DNA from: JAMXLO01 sp963749575
GTDB lineage: Bacteria > Pseudomonadota > Alphaproteobacteria > Acetobacterales > Acetobacteraceae
Direction of reading: 5' to 3'
DNA length: 64,000 bases
Assembly: GCA_963749575.1 (NCBI GenBank)
Contig: CAVVNM010000012.1
Location: 434,001-498,000, forward strand
Under the pieces are notes generated by a model that searched no databases, was not told the origin of the DNA, and was given only the letters and a program-made list of their open reading frames with translations. Each line of letters begins with the position of its first letter. Position 1 is the stretch's first letter. Position numbers and translations under genes: made by a program. Positions 1-8,332 of this stretch are shown one piece after another.

Positions 1-1
1 G

Positions 2-151
2 ATCTGGTCCTTCATCCAACTGGTCAAGCTGATGCGCGTTCAACGGAAGCTGGTGCGGCATATTGCTATGGCTCCGCAAACCTTGCAGCTCAATGAGTTT
101 TTTGCGGTAAATGCGGTCGATAAGAAATCCCGGGAATCATCACGGCACTAG
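2..151 (+). CDS. 3' end of an unidentified gene (partial, 49 residues)
   Basis: An open frame runs in from the left edge and stops at TAG 149-151. It encodes a basic, mostly helical-looking tail (starting IWSFIQLVKLMRVQRKLV, ending KKSRESSRH). Base composition here is clearly more AT-rich than in the neighbouring genes, and codons such as ATT, TTT and GTA are frequent. That would fit the end of a mobile-element or phage gene, but I do not recognise the family and the frame may be chance. It points toward the 3' end of the Rieske gene on the other strand. Confidence 0.25.
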   Translation: MWSFIQLVKLMRVQRKLVRHIAMAPQTLQLNEFFAVNAVDKKSRESSRH

Positions 152-172
152 AGGTTGTGGGCTCGCAGGAGT

Positions 173-587
173 TCAGACGTCCACGACAACGTAGTGTTCC
201 TCCACCGTCACCGGCACGGTCTCGGCCACGTATGGTCCCTCCACCACGCGCTGTCCCTCGGCAACTTCCACTGGATATGAACGGACCTGGATCCGCTCCG
301 GCTCGCAGTACCGATTGCCCGGTGCGCACGTCGAATTCCCAGCCGTGCCACGGGCACCGAATGATCTCGCCCTTGCGCGAATACCGGTAATGCCCCGGCT
401 CGTCCGATTCGATCAGGCCGGTCAGGATGCCCTCGCACATCGGTCCCCCCTGGTGCGGGCAGCGGTTGAACAGGCCGAAGTACTCGCCCCCCAGGTTGAA
501 TACTGCGATCGAGCGGCCGCGCACGGTCACCAGCTTCCGGCTGCCCGGCGGAATCTCGGCAACGGTCGCGACCACGTGCTTGCTCAT
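173..587 (-). pseudogene. Rieske [2Fe-2S] ferredoxin-like protein, single-base frameshift
   Basis: Small soluble electron-transfer protein of the Rieske type. Residues 1-92 read well: the cluster ligands are C43-P-H45 and C78-P-W-H81, about 33 residues apart as the fold requires. After Q91-S92 the frame breaks. Dropping one base of the CC pair at 311-312 restores a normal tail (YCEPERIQVRSYPVEVAEGQ, continuing to VVVDV and a stop at 173-175), giving about 137 residues. The total length of 415 bases is 3n+1. Without correction the frame runs on through a low-complexity arginine/glycine tail. The gene is divergent from the ABC importer and could be the ferredoxin or a regulatory subunit of an oxygenase not present here. 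Identification is firm; whether it is truly inactive is uncertain. Confidence 0.85.
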
Positions 588-728
588 GCTGCTTCGGCTC
601 CGGATGTTCAGGCAGATACATCGCTGACGCTACCTCGCGCTCCCCGATGCCGCAACGCCTTGACCCCCTGGAACGCCCCGCCCTAATTTTCCCGCGAACA
701 CGTCCGGGAAAGCGGGAGATCCACCACA

Positions 729-1832
729 ATGCGTCGAATCTGCATCGGCATGGCCGCAGTTGCGGCCGGCCTCGCCATCGCCTGCGCGCCGGCAGGCGCC
801 GAGACGATCCGGTTCGGCGGCATCCTGCCGCTCACCGGCCCGGGCGCGTTGATCGGCACCGCGGAGATGCGCGGCGTGCAGTTCGCGGTGGATCAGGCGA
901 ACGCCAAGGGCGGCATCCACGGCAATCAGATCGAGGTGCAGTTCGAGGACAACCAGGCGAAGCCCGACCAGTCCATCCTGTCGTTCAACAAGCTGACCGA
1001 CCTGCAGCATGTGTCGGTGATCTTCACCGGCTATTCCGGCCCAACGCTGGCGATGGCGCCGCTGGCGACGCGCAAGAAGGTGCTGCTGGTCAATGCCGGC
1101 GCACAGGCGGATGGTCTGGCGAAGGCGTCGCCCTATTTGATCAATACGCTGCCGACGATCGGCGGCGAGATCGAGGTGATCTCGCGCTGGGCGGTCGGCG
1201 AGGGCAAGAAGAAGGCCGGCGTCCTGTTCGAGAACGGCGCCGCGGGCATGGCCGGCCGCGACGACTACCTGAAGTCGTTCGCCGAGGCTGGCGGTACGAT
1301 CGTGGCGCAGGAGGCCTCGCAGTTCGGCCAGACCGACTTCCGTCCCGCTCTGTTGAAGATCGCCGATGCCAAGCCCGACGTGATGCTGGTGGTGATCACC
1401 GCCGGCCTGTTGCAGATGGCGCAGGAATACAAGCAGCTGGATCTGAAGTTCACCGTCGCCGGCACAACGTTCTTCGCCGATCCGTCGACCATCGCCGATC
1501 CGTCCTCGACCGGCTTCGTGCACACCCAGTTGCGGATCGACGCGCCGCCGGGTCTCGCCGCGCAGTTCAAGGCGAAGTACGACACCGACATGGAGTTCTT
1601 CGCCAAGCAGTACTACAACGCGGCGCAGATCATACTGGCGACGCTCGACAAGGTGCTCGCCGACAACAAGCCGGTGACCGGCGAGACCATGCATGACGCG
1701 CTGTTCGAAATTCGAAAATTCCAGGGACTGATTCCGCTGGAGTTCAAGACCAACACCGCCAGCGTGCCGATGGACATCAACGAGATGCGCGACGGTAAGG
1801 ACGTGCTGCTGAAGGAGGTCAAGCTGCAATAG
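729..1832 (+). CDS. ABC transporter substrate-binding protein (Leu/Ile/Val-binding family)
   Basis: Periplasmic solute receptor, 367 residues, of the type I binding-protein fold used by branched-chain amino acid and aromatic acid importers. The N-terminus is a classic signal peptide (MRRICIGMAAVAAGL, cleavage expected after the APAGA at 20-24), followed by the family opening IRFGGILPLTGPGALIG. It is the first gene of a five-gene unit with both permeases and both ATPases immediately downstream, so it supplies substrate to that importer. The ligand cannot be read from sequence. In this clade many LivK-like proteins bind aromatic or dicarboxylic acids rather than amino acids, so the name should not be taken literally. 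Confidence 0.9.
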   Translation: MRRICIGMAAVAAGLAIACAPAGAETIRFGGILPLTGPGALIGTAEMRGVQFAVDQANAKGGIHGNQIEVQFEDNQAKPDQSILSFNKLTDLQHVSVIFTGYSGPTLAMAPLATRKKVLLVNAGAQADGLAKASPYLINTLPTIGGEIEVISRWAVGEGKKKAGVLFENGAAGMAGRDDYLKSFAEAGGTIVAQEASQFGQTDFRPALLKIADAKPDVMLVVITAGLLQMAQEYKQLDLKFTVAGTTFFADPSTIADPSSTGFVHTQLRIDAPPGLAAQFKAKYDTDMEFFAKQYYNAAQIILATLDKVLADNKPVTGETMHDALFEIRKFQGLIPLEFKTNTASVPMDINEMRDGKDVLLKEVKLQ

Positions 1833-1841
1833 TCCGCGCCG

Positions 1842-2705
1842 ATGCTCGCGCTGCAACTGCTGGTCACCGGCCTGGTGACCGGCTGCGCGCTGGGTGTGGT
1901 GGCGATCAGTTTCTCGCTGGTCTATGCCACGACGAAGATCTTTCACGTCGCGCATGCCGGCATCTATACGCTGGGGGGCTATCTGGCCTGGTCGCTGACG
2001 ACCTGGCGCGTGCCGCTGCTGGTGGCGTTCGTGGTGCCCGTCGCCGTATGCACCGTACTCGGCGCGCTGATGCAAAGTCAGCTCTACGCGCGGCTGGCAC
2101 GGCGGCGCGCGACCCATCTGGTGGTGTTGATCGCCTCGCTTGGCACGCTGGCGGTGATCCAGAACATCATCGCCGCGGTCTACACGCCGAACATCCTGCA
2201 GTTCCCGCTGGATTGGAGCAATCGCATGGTGGCGTTCGGGCCCGTGCGACTCAACTGGACACAGTTGCTGACCATCGTGGTGAGTCTCGCAGCCTACGCC
2301 GGCACCATGTGGTTCGCGCACGGCAGCATCCTGGGCAAACGCATCCGCGCCGTAGCATCCAACCCGATGCTGGCCGACATCACGCGGCTGCAGCCGCAGA
2401 CCGTCTATGTCTACGTGATTGCCATTGCCTCGGCGCTGGTGTGCCTGCCGGGGATCCTGGTGCCGCTCGATCTCGGCCTGCAGCCGTATAACGGCGTGAC
2501 GCCGCTGCTCACCGCCACCATCGCCATGATCGCCGGCGGCGTCGGCAGCATCACCGGCGCGTTCGTGCTGTCGGTGGCGATCGCGGTGCTGCAGAACCTG
2601 TCGCTGCTGGTGATGCCGGGCGAATGGAGCATCGGCGTGACGTTCTTCATCTTCGTCATCTTCATGCTGTTCCGCCCCACCGGCCTGTTCGCGGCGGCGC
2701 GCTGA
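1842..2705 (+). CDS. livH: Branched-chain amino acid-type ABC transporter permease, LivH
   Basis: Integral membrane permease of 287 residues with about eight hydrophobic segments, from LLVTGLVTGCALGVVAISF to VTFFIFVIFMLF. The family motif around residues 25-45 (LVYATTKIFHVAHAGIYTLG) and the cytoplasmic-loop region RIRAVASNPMLADI identify it as LivH rather than LivM. The start is 9 bases after the receptor gene. Its stop overlaps the next start as TGATG, so translation of the two permeases is likely coupled. Confidence 0.9.
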   Translation: MLALQLLVTGLVTGCALGVVAISFSLVYATTKIFHVAHAGIYTLGGYLAWSLTTWRVPLLVAFVVPVAVCTVLGALMQSQLYARLARRRATHLVVLIASLGTLAVIQNIIAAVYTPNILQFPLDWSNRMVAFGPVRLNWTQLLTIVVSLAAYAGTMWFAHGSILGKRIRAVASNPMLADITRLQPQTVYVYVIAIASALVCLPGILVPLDLGLQPYNGVTPLLTATIAMIAGGVGSITGAFVLSVAIAVLQNLSLLVMPGEWSIGVTFFIFVIFMLFRPTGLFAAAR

Positions 2706-3571
2706 TGGACTTCCTCTACAGCTACATCGTGCTTGCCGCGATCTACGTGCTGCTCGGCTTGTCCACCAATTTACTGGTCGGGATCGCCGGCATTTTCTCG
2801 GTGTCGCAGGCGGCAGTGTTCGGCGTCGGCGCCTACTTGGTCGCGCATTTCATGATGGCGGCCGATCCGCTGTCGTTCATCCCCTCGCTCGCCATCGCCG
2901 CCGCCTGCTGCATCGCGCTGAACATCCTCGTCACGCTGCCGTCGCTGCGCGTGTCCGGCGACTACTTCGTGGTAACGTCGTTCGGCATCCAGTTGCTGGC
3001 GACCGCGGTGTTCACCAACTGGGCGCAGGGCACCGGCGGCGCCAACGGCCTGCCCGGCATTCCGCCACCCGACCTGTTCGGCCTGCCGATCGAGACCACC
3101 GCACAGTACATGCTGTTGTGCAGCGCGACCTCCGCGCTGGGTTGCCTGTGTTTCTTCCTGATCATGCGTGCGCCGTTCGGCCGCCTCCTGCGGGCAATCC
3201 GCGAGGATGAGACCGCGGTGGCGGCGGCCGGCAAGAACGTGCTGCGCGCCAAGGTGTCCGCGGCTGCGCTGGCCGGGGCATTCGCCGGCACCGCGGGCGG
3301 GCTGTATGCGACATTTCTCAGCTTCATCGATCCATCGTCGTTCGATCTGGATGCGTCGATCCTGCTGCTGACCATGGTGGTGGTGGGCGGCGCGCGCACG
3401 CTGGCCGGCTCGATCATCGGGCCGTTCCTGCTGCTGGCGTTGCCCCAGGTACTGACGCTGGTGGAGATCCCCACCACCATAGCTGCCGCCGCGCGGCAGT
3501 TGATCTACGGGGTGCTGCTGATCGTGTTCATGCTGTTCCGTCCGCAGGGGCTGGCGGGGGAACGGCTGTGA
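2705..3571 (+). CDS. livM: Branched-chain amino acid-type ABC transporter permease, LivM
   Basis: Second membrane permease, 288 residues, rich in hydrophobic segments (YIVLAAIYVLLGLSTNLLVG at the N-terminus, AARQLIYGVLLIVFMLF at the C-terminus). The coupling loop is seen as FGRLLRAIREDETAVAAAG, a LivM signature that contacts the ATPase. I chose the ATG at 2705, inside TGATG with the livH stop; a longer frame open upstream would lie over livH and has no support. LivH and LivM form the heterodimeric channel, with LivG and LivF encoded next. The livG GTG start overlaps its stop by four bases. Confidence 0.9.
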   Translation: MDFLYSYIVLAAIYVLLGLSTNLLVGIAGIFSVSQAAVFGVGAYLVAHFMMAADPLSFIPSLAIAAACCIALNILVTLPSLRVSGDYFVVTSFGIQLLATAVFTNWAQGTGGANGLPGIPPPDLFGLPIETTAQYMLLCSATSALGCLCFFLIMRAPFGRLLRAIREDETAVAAAGKNVLRAKVSAAALAGAFAGTAGGLYATFLSFIDPSSFDLDASILLLTMVVVGGARTLAGSIIGPFLLLALPQVLTLVEIPTTIAAAARQLIYGVLLIVFMLFRPQGLAGERL

Positions 3572-4332
3572 CCGCATATCTCCAGGTTACCGGCCTCGAT
3601 CATCGCTTCGGCGGATTGCATGCATTGCAGGATTGCAGTTTCACCATCGAGCAGGGGCGTATCACTTGCCTGGTTGGTCCGAACGGCGCGGGCAAAACGA
3701 CGATCTTCAATGTGATCACCGGCTTCCTGCAGCCCGACGAAGGCAGCATCGCATTTCGTGACCGCAGGCTGGACCGGCTGCGGCCGCAGGCGATCGTGCG
3801 TGCCGGCATTGCGCGGACGTTCCAGAACCTGCGGCTGTTTACCGAGCTGACTGCCCTGGACAACGTGCTGGTCGGTATCGCCGGGCAGTTCGGCGAGGAA
3901 CCGGTCGGCGCGATCTTCCGCCCGCTGCACACCGCGCGCGCGCAGCGACGGCGCCGGCAGGAGGCGCTTGCCACGCTGGATCATGTCGGCTTGGCGGACC
4001 GCGCGCATGATGTGGTGCGGAACCTGTCCTATGGCGAACAGAAGCTGCTGACGGTGGCGCGCGTGCTGGCCACCCGGGCAGAACTGCTGCTGCTCGACGA
4101 GCCTGCGTCGGGCCTGTCCGCCGGCGCGCTGGATGCGGTGATGACGCTGCTGCGCCGGCTGCAGGGCGAGGGCAAGACGCTGCTGGTGGTGGAGCATAAC
4201 ACGCGTGTGGTGCAACAGATCGCGGACGAGGTGCTGTTTCTGCATCAGGGACATCTGATGGCGCAGGGCACGCCGGAACGGATCATCAGCGATCCGGCGC
4301 TGGCGGAAATCTATTTCGGCGGCGCGCTGTGA
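3568..4332 (+). CDS. livG: ABC transporter ATP-binding protein, LivG
   Basis: Cytoplasmic ATPase of the importer, 254 residues, starting at GTG in a four-base overlap with livM. Walker A is GPNGAGKTT near residue 38, the signature is LSYGEQK near 152, and Walker B with the catalytic glutamate is LLLLDEPASGLS near 173. The long insert between the Q-loop and the signature (RTFQNLRLFTELTALDNVLV onward) and the ending AEIYFGG are typical of LivG. Partner of LivF. Confidence 0.9.
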   Translation: MTAYLQVTGLDHRFGGLHALQDCSFTIEQGRITCLVGPNGAGKTTIFNVITGFLQPDEGSIAFRDRRLDRLRPQAIVRAGIARTFQNLRLFTELTALDNVLVGIAGQFGEEPVGAIFRPLHTARAQRRRRQEALATLDHVGLADRAHDVVRNLSYGEQKLLTVARVLATRAELLLLDEPASGLSAGALDAVMTLLRRLQGEGKTLLVVEHNTRVVQQIADEVLFLHQGHLMAQGTPERIISDPALAEIYFGGAL

Positions 4333-5027
4333 TGCTGTTGCAGTTGTCCGCACTGGCGGCGGGGTACGGCGCGAAGACGGTGATCTCGGATGTGTCGTTC
4401 GGCTTGGAGCCGGGGCAGATCCTGGCGTTCCTCGGCCACAACGGCGCCGGCAAGACCACCACGCTGAAGACGGTGATGGGCCTGCTGCCGCCGCGCGCCG
4501 GCGAGGTGGTGTTCGACGGCCAGCGCATCGAACGGCTGGATGTATCGCGGCGGGTGGCGATGGGATTGCGGCTGCTGCCGGAAGGACGCGGTATCTTTCC
4601 GGACCTCAGCGTCGCCGAGAACATCGACGTGGTCGCCGCGCGCAACGTCGGCGACGCGGCGATGTTCGGCATCGCCGATGTGTATCGGCTGTTTCCCGTT
4701 CTGGAGGAGCGGCGCCCGACGCGCGCCGGCAGCCTGAGCGGCGGTCAGCAGCAGATGCTGGCATTGGCGCTGGCGATCCTGGGATCACCGCGCTGCCTGC
4801 TGCTGGATGAGCCGTCGATCGGGTTGGCGCCCAATTTGGTGGAGCGGCTGTTCCAGCAGGTGCACGATCTGTGCAAGTCGCATGCGATGACGGCGATCCT
4901 GGTGGAGCAGAACGTCGCCGCGGCGATGCAGATCGCCGACCGGGTGATCATCATGAACAACGGTCGGATGGTGTTCGACGGTTTGCCGCAGCAGGCACGA
5001 GGATCGAACTTCTGGCATTATTTCTAG
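4332..5027 (+). CDS. livF: ABC transporter ATP-binding protein, LivF
   Basis: Second ATPase of the importer, 231 residues from the ATG at 4332, which overlaps the livG stop as TGATG, the same arrangement as livH/livM. A GTG one codon upstream (4329) is an alternative. Walker A is GHNGAGKTT, the signature LSGGQQQ, and Walker B CLLLDEPSIGLAPNLV. The block RLLPEGRGIFPDLSVAENI is characteristic of LivF. Last gene of the unit. It converges with the glutathione transferase gene, leaving only 15 bases between the stops, with no obvious hairpin terminator. Confidence 0.9.
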   Translation: MLLQLSALAAGYGAKTVISDVSFGLEPGQILAFLGHNGAGKTTTLKTVMGLLPPRAGEVVFDGQRIERLDVSRRVAMGLRLLPEGRGIFPDLSVAENIDVVAARNVGDAAMFGIADVYRLFPVLEERRPTRAGSLSGGQQQMLALALAILGSPRCLLLDEPSIGLAPNLVERLFQQVHDLCKSHAMTAILVEQNVAAAMQIADRVIIMNNGRMVFDGLPQQARGSNFWHYF

Positions 5028-5042
5028 CGCCCCCGATAAAGT

Positions 5043-5660
5043 TCAGCGGTCATCAATCGGCGGGTTGGCAACTACGGACTGGCGCGTATCGAATGCTGCG
5101 TGCCATGTCGCGAGCCGCGGGTGGCCATCCCTCCAGCGCAGCTCGCCGAAACGGAAATCCAGATACGACAGCGCCACGCCGATCGCGATGTGCCCGATAG
5201 TCAGCCCACTCGTAACCAGCGCGTCAGCCTCCTGCTCCAACGCATCGACGCAAGATCGGATCTTGCCCTCCCACAGCGCCATGTGCGGCTGGCTCTGCCG
5301 CTCCGCGGGCCGGAATCGTTCGCCGAGCCACGCCAATGCGATGTCCAGCATGCCGTCACCCATGGCGAGCCGACGCATCGCGGTCAGCCGTTCCGGCCAG
5401 GCAGGAAACAGCTCCGGCCCGTCATGCAGTGTGTCGAGATATTCGCAGATCACTGGTAAATCGTAGATGATCGTGCCATCCTCCAGTATCAGCGTGGGAA
5501 TCTTCCCCAACGGGTTGTCCCGCATCAGCTCCAGATGCGGCTGCGTCCCGCCCACCACCGTGCGCACGATCTCCAGCCGATCGGCCAGTCCTAGCTCATG
5601 CGCAACGATCATCACCTTGCGCACATAGGGCGAGCGCGGCGACCAGTGCAGCTTCATCAT
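5043..5660 (-). CDS. Glutathione S-transferase family protein
   Basis: Soluble 205-residue protein with the GST layout: an N-terminal thioredoxin-like domain opening MMKLHWSPRSPYVRKVMIVA, where the SPY segment lies at the usual active-site Ser/Cys position. The cis-proline segment GKIPTLILEDG and the glutathione-binding YDLPVICEYLD follow, then an all-helical C-terminal domain. I chose the first of two adjacent ATGs (5658-5660). The gene is divergent from the hydrolase gene across about 54 bases, so both promoters must lie there. The substrate is unknown; such enzymes often conjugate or isomerise electrophilic aromatic breakdown products. Confidence 0.85.
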   Translation of the reverse strand: MMKLHWSPRSPYVRKVMIVAHELGLADRLEIVRTVVGGTQPHLELMRDNPLGKIPTLILEDGTIIYDLPVICEYLDTLHDGPELFPAWPERLTAMRRLAMGDGMLDIALAWLGERFRPAERQSQPHMALWEGKIRSCVDALEQEADALVTSGLTIGHIAIGVALSYLDFRFGELRWRDGHPRLATWHAAFDTRQSVVANPPIDDR

Positions 5661-5714
5661 GCCGTGTCCTCCATCGCCATACTGTGGCATCCTCCGGGTG
5701 ACGGAGGAAATGCG

Positions 5715-6506
5715 ATGAACTGGATCGAGGTAAACGGCACCAGTCTGCGCCATGAGCTCTCCGGCAGCGGCAAGACGACGCTGGTTCTGGTGCACGAGAT
5801 GGGCGGCACGCTGGACAGTTGGGACCAAGTGTTGCCGGCGCTGAACAACACGCGCCAGGTGCTGCGCTACGACACTCGCGGCGCGGGGCTGTCGGAGAAG
5901 ATCCAGGGCAAGGTTATCTTCGATGACATGGCCGACGACATTGCGGCGCTGCTGGATGCGCTCGGCATCACGGGCAAGGTCGCGTTGGCCGGTACCGCGG
6001 TCGGCGGTGCCATCGCGATCCATTTCGCCGTGCGTCACGCGGCCCGCGCCGGTGCGCTGGTGGTGACCAGCCCGGCGACCAGCGTGGCCGCGGATCGTCG
6101 CCAGGTCACGCTGGATCGCGCAGCCACCGCCGAGGCGCAGGGCATGCGTGCGCTGGTGGAACAGGGCACCGCCAACTCCTATCCGCCGGAGGTTCGCCAC
6201 AACGCCGAGGAATATCGCAAATTCCGCGCGCGCTGGCTGGCTAACGATCCGCGGAGCTTTGCCGCGATCAACCGCATGCTGGCAGACTCCACCGTCACCG
6301 AGGAACTGCCGCGCATCGCCTGCCCGACGCTGGTGATCTCCTGCACGCACGACAGGCTGCGTCCGCCGTCCGCGATCGAGCCGATGGCGAAGCAGATCCC
6401 CGGTGCGGAGTACCTGGAGATCAACTCCGGTCATTTCGCGGGTATCCAGACGCCGGGTCTGGTGTCGCAGGCGTTCCACGGGTTCTTGTTCGCGCTGGGG
6501 TACTGA
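5715..6506 (+). CDS. Alpha/beta hydrolase (3-oxoadipate enol-lactonase-like)
   Basis: Cytoplasmic hydrolase of 263 residues. The oxyanion-region segment LVLVHEMGGTLDSW is present, with the strand-lid arrangement RQVLRYDTRGAGLSEKI typical of enol-lactonase-like proteins. The nucleophile elbow is unusual: the expected G-x-S-x-G position reads LAGTAVGGAIA, with Thr-Ala rather than Ser at the centre, so ordinary Ser-His-Asp chemistry is doubtful. The Asp (SCTHDRLRP) and His (INSGHFAG) of the triad are in place. The same pattern is seen in some haloperoxidase-like or decarboxylase-like relatives. The substrate is unknown. Confidence 0.8.
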   Translation: MNWIEVNGTSLRHELSGSGKTTLVLVHEMGGTLDSWDQVLPALNNTRQVLRYDTRGAGLSEKIQGKVIFDDMADDIAALLDALGITGKVALAGTAVGGAIAIHFAVRHAARAGALVVTSPATSVAADRRQVTLDRAATAEAQGMRALVEQGTANSYPPEVRHNAEEYRKFRARWLANDPRSFAAINRMLADSTVTEELPRIACPTLVISCTHDRLRPPSAIEPMAKQIPGAEYLEINSGHFAGIQTPGLVSQAFHGFLFALGY

Positions 6507-6575
6507 CGCCTGGGCGCGCACTTCGATCCGGGGCAGTTCAAGCCGGCCCTGATCATCCTGGCTGCTGCCGCCATC

Positions 6576-8300
6576 GTGATTCCGCTGTTCCACCGCCTCC
6601 GGCTCAGTCCGGTGCTCGGGTTCATCCTGGTCGGCGTCGCGGTCGGTCCGTTCGGCCTCGCGATGCTGGCCGACCGATGGCCGCTGCTCGGCGTCGTTAT
6701 GCTGAACCGGCCCGAGACGATCGAACCGATCGCCGAACTTGGCATCACCATGATGATGTTCATGATCGGCCTCGAGCTGTCGCTGGAACGACTGCGCGTG
6801 ATGCGTCGCCTGGTGTTCGGCTTCGGCCTAGCGCAGTTTGTGCTGTGCGCCGTGGCGATCGGTGCGATCGCCTACGCGCTCGGCGCGCCACCGGTGCTCG
6901 CGGCCATCGTCGGACCGGCGCTGTCGATGTCGTCCACCGCCGTCGTCGTGCAGGTGTTGTCCCACGAGAAGCGGCTGGGCGGCCCGGTCGGCCGCGCCAC
7001 TCTCGGCGTGCTCCTGTTGCAGGACATCGCCGCGGTGCCGGTGCTGTTCGTGCTCGGCGTGTTCGGCGCTCGCGGCGCCATGGTCACCTGGGCCATCATC
7101 CAGGCGGTACTGGTCATTCTGGGACTGATCGTGGCCGGCCGCCTGGTGCTGCGCCCGCTGTTCCGCAGTGTCGCGCGCACCGGCAGCCCGGAGCTGTTCG
7201 TCGCCGCGTGTCTGCTGGTAATCCTCGCCACCGGTCTTGCCGCGGCGGAGGTCGACCTGCCGATGGAACTCGGCTCGCTGATCGCCGGGCTGCTGCTGGC
7301 GGAGACCGAATTCCGCCGCCAGATCGAGGTCACCATCGATCCGTTCAAGGGCCTGCTGCTCGGCGTGTTCCTGATCTCGGTCGGCATGAGCCTCGATCTC
7401 GCCGGTATCGCCGCCGATGCGCCGCGTGTCGTGCTGGGCGGGATTGTGCTGGTGGTGGTGAAGCTCGCCATCGTCGCCTGCCTCGCGCGCGCGTTCGGGT
7501 TGCGCTGGCTCACTGGATTGCAGGCGGGATTGCTGCTTGGCCCAGGCGGCGAGTTCGGCTTCGTCATCCTGGGTCTCGCGCGCGCCGGCGGCCTGATCGG
7601 CGCGGACGTCGTGCGCTTCCCGCTGGTGGTCGCCGTTGCGACGATGGCTTGCATTCCGCTGATGTCGACCCTGGGCAGGCTGCTGTCGCGCAGCGTCTCC
7701 GTCTCACCCGCGGTGGACCCGGCATTGCTGGTGCCGCTGCTCGACGATGCGACGCCACGCGTCATCATCGCCGGCTTCGGCCGTGTCGGCGAGACCGTCG
7801 CCTCGATGCTGGAGGTGCACGGCGTAGGCTATGTTGCGGTGGACAGCGACGCCGACCGCGTCGCCACACAGCGGAAGTCACGACGCTCGGTGTACTGGGG
7901 CGACATCACGCAGACCGAGCTGCTGCATCGATTGCACGTCGAGACAGCGCGTGCCCTGGTGGTGACGATGAGCGACCACGCCGCGAGCGATCGGCTGGTG
8001 GCCGCGGCGCGCGCGCTGCGTGACGATCTGCTGATCGTCGCGCGCGCCCGCGACGCGCGGCATGCGGCACATCTTTATGCGATCGGCGCCACCGATGCGG
8101 TACCGGAAACCATCGAGGCCAGCCTGCAACTCTCCGAGGCGGTGCTGGTCGATCTTGGCGTGCCGATGGGACCGGTGATTGCCACCATCCACGAACGGCG
8201 AGCCGAGTTGCAGCTGGAGATCAAGGCGATGGCGCCGCAGGCCGAGGTGCGCCCGCTGGGGCGGCGGCGGTTGCGCGATATGCTGCCGCGGGCGGGGTGA
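6576..8300 (+). CDS. Monovalent cation:proton antiporter (CPA2/KefB type) with TrkA-N domain
   Basis: Membrane antiporter of at least 574 residues. The Na/H-exchanger domain spans roughly residues 1-370 (AIVGPALSMSSTAVVVQVLS, LLLQDIAAVPVLFVLG). It is followed by a cytosolic TrkA-N Rossmann domain that binds a nucleotide (VIIAGFGRVGETVASMLEVHG) and an acidic partner site (YVAVDSDADRVA). The GTG at 6576 cuts into the first membrane helix. The frame is open further up to the hydrolase stop at 6504-6506, and the natural protein probably starts with GAHFDPGQFKPALIILAAAA, for which only a CTG (6510) is available. Either a rare start is used or a base is missing or extra. Likely role: K+ or Na+ efflux linked to proton entry. 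Confidence 0.85.
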   Translation: MIPLFHRLRLSPVLGFILVGVAVGPFGLAMLADRWPLLGVVMLNRPETIEPIAELGITMMMFMIGLELSLERLRVMRRLVFGFGLAQFVLCAVAIGAIAYALGAPPVLAAIVGPALSMSSTAVVVQVLSHEKRLGGPVGRATLGVLLLQDIAAVPVLFVLGVFGARGAMVTWAIIQAVLVILGLIVAGRLVLRPLFRSVARTGSPELFVAACLLVILATGLAAAEVDLPMELGSLIAGLLLAETEFRRQIEVTIDPFKGLLLGVFLISVGMSLDLAGIAADAPRVVLGGIVLVVVKLAIVACLARAFGLRWLTGLQAGLLLGPGGEFGFVILGLARAGGLIGADVVRFPLVVAVATMACIPLMSTLGRLLSRSVSVSPAVDPALLVPLLDDATPRVIIAGFGRVGETVASMLEVHGVGYVAVDSDADRVATQRKSRRSVYWGDITQTELLHRLHVETARALVVTMSDHAASDRLVAAARALRDDLLIVARARDARHAAHLYAIGATDAVPETIEASLQLSEAVLVDLGVPMGPVIATIHERRAELQLEIKAMAPQAEVRPLGRRRLRDMLPRAG

Positions 8301-8332
8301 GGAACGACGACACGCCCCACCCCAGAAGCGCG

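Noticed and set aside
630..2321. 563-residue minus-strand frame across the binding protein and LivH
   Set aside because: High GC keeps antisense frames open. The product is a His/Arg/Gln-rich shadow, while the plus strand has a signal peptide and the known permease pattern.
5661..6593. A minus-strand frame that extends the glutathione transferase to 516 residues
   Set aside because: The added 310 residues lie antisense to the hydrolase, are rich in Arg/Gln/His and have no domain. The GST fold begins exactly at MMKLHWSPRS.
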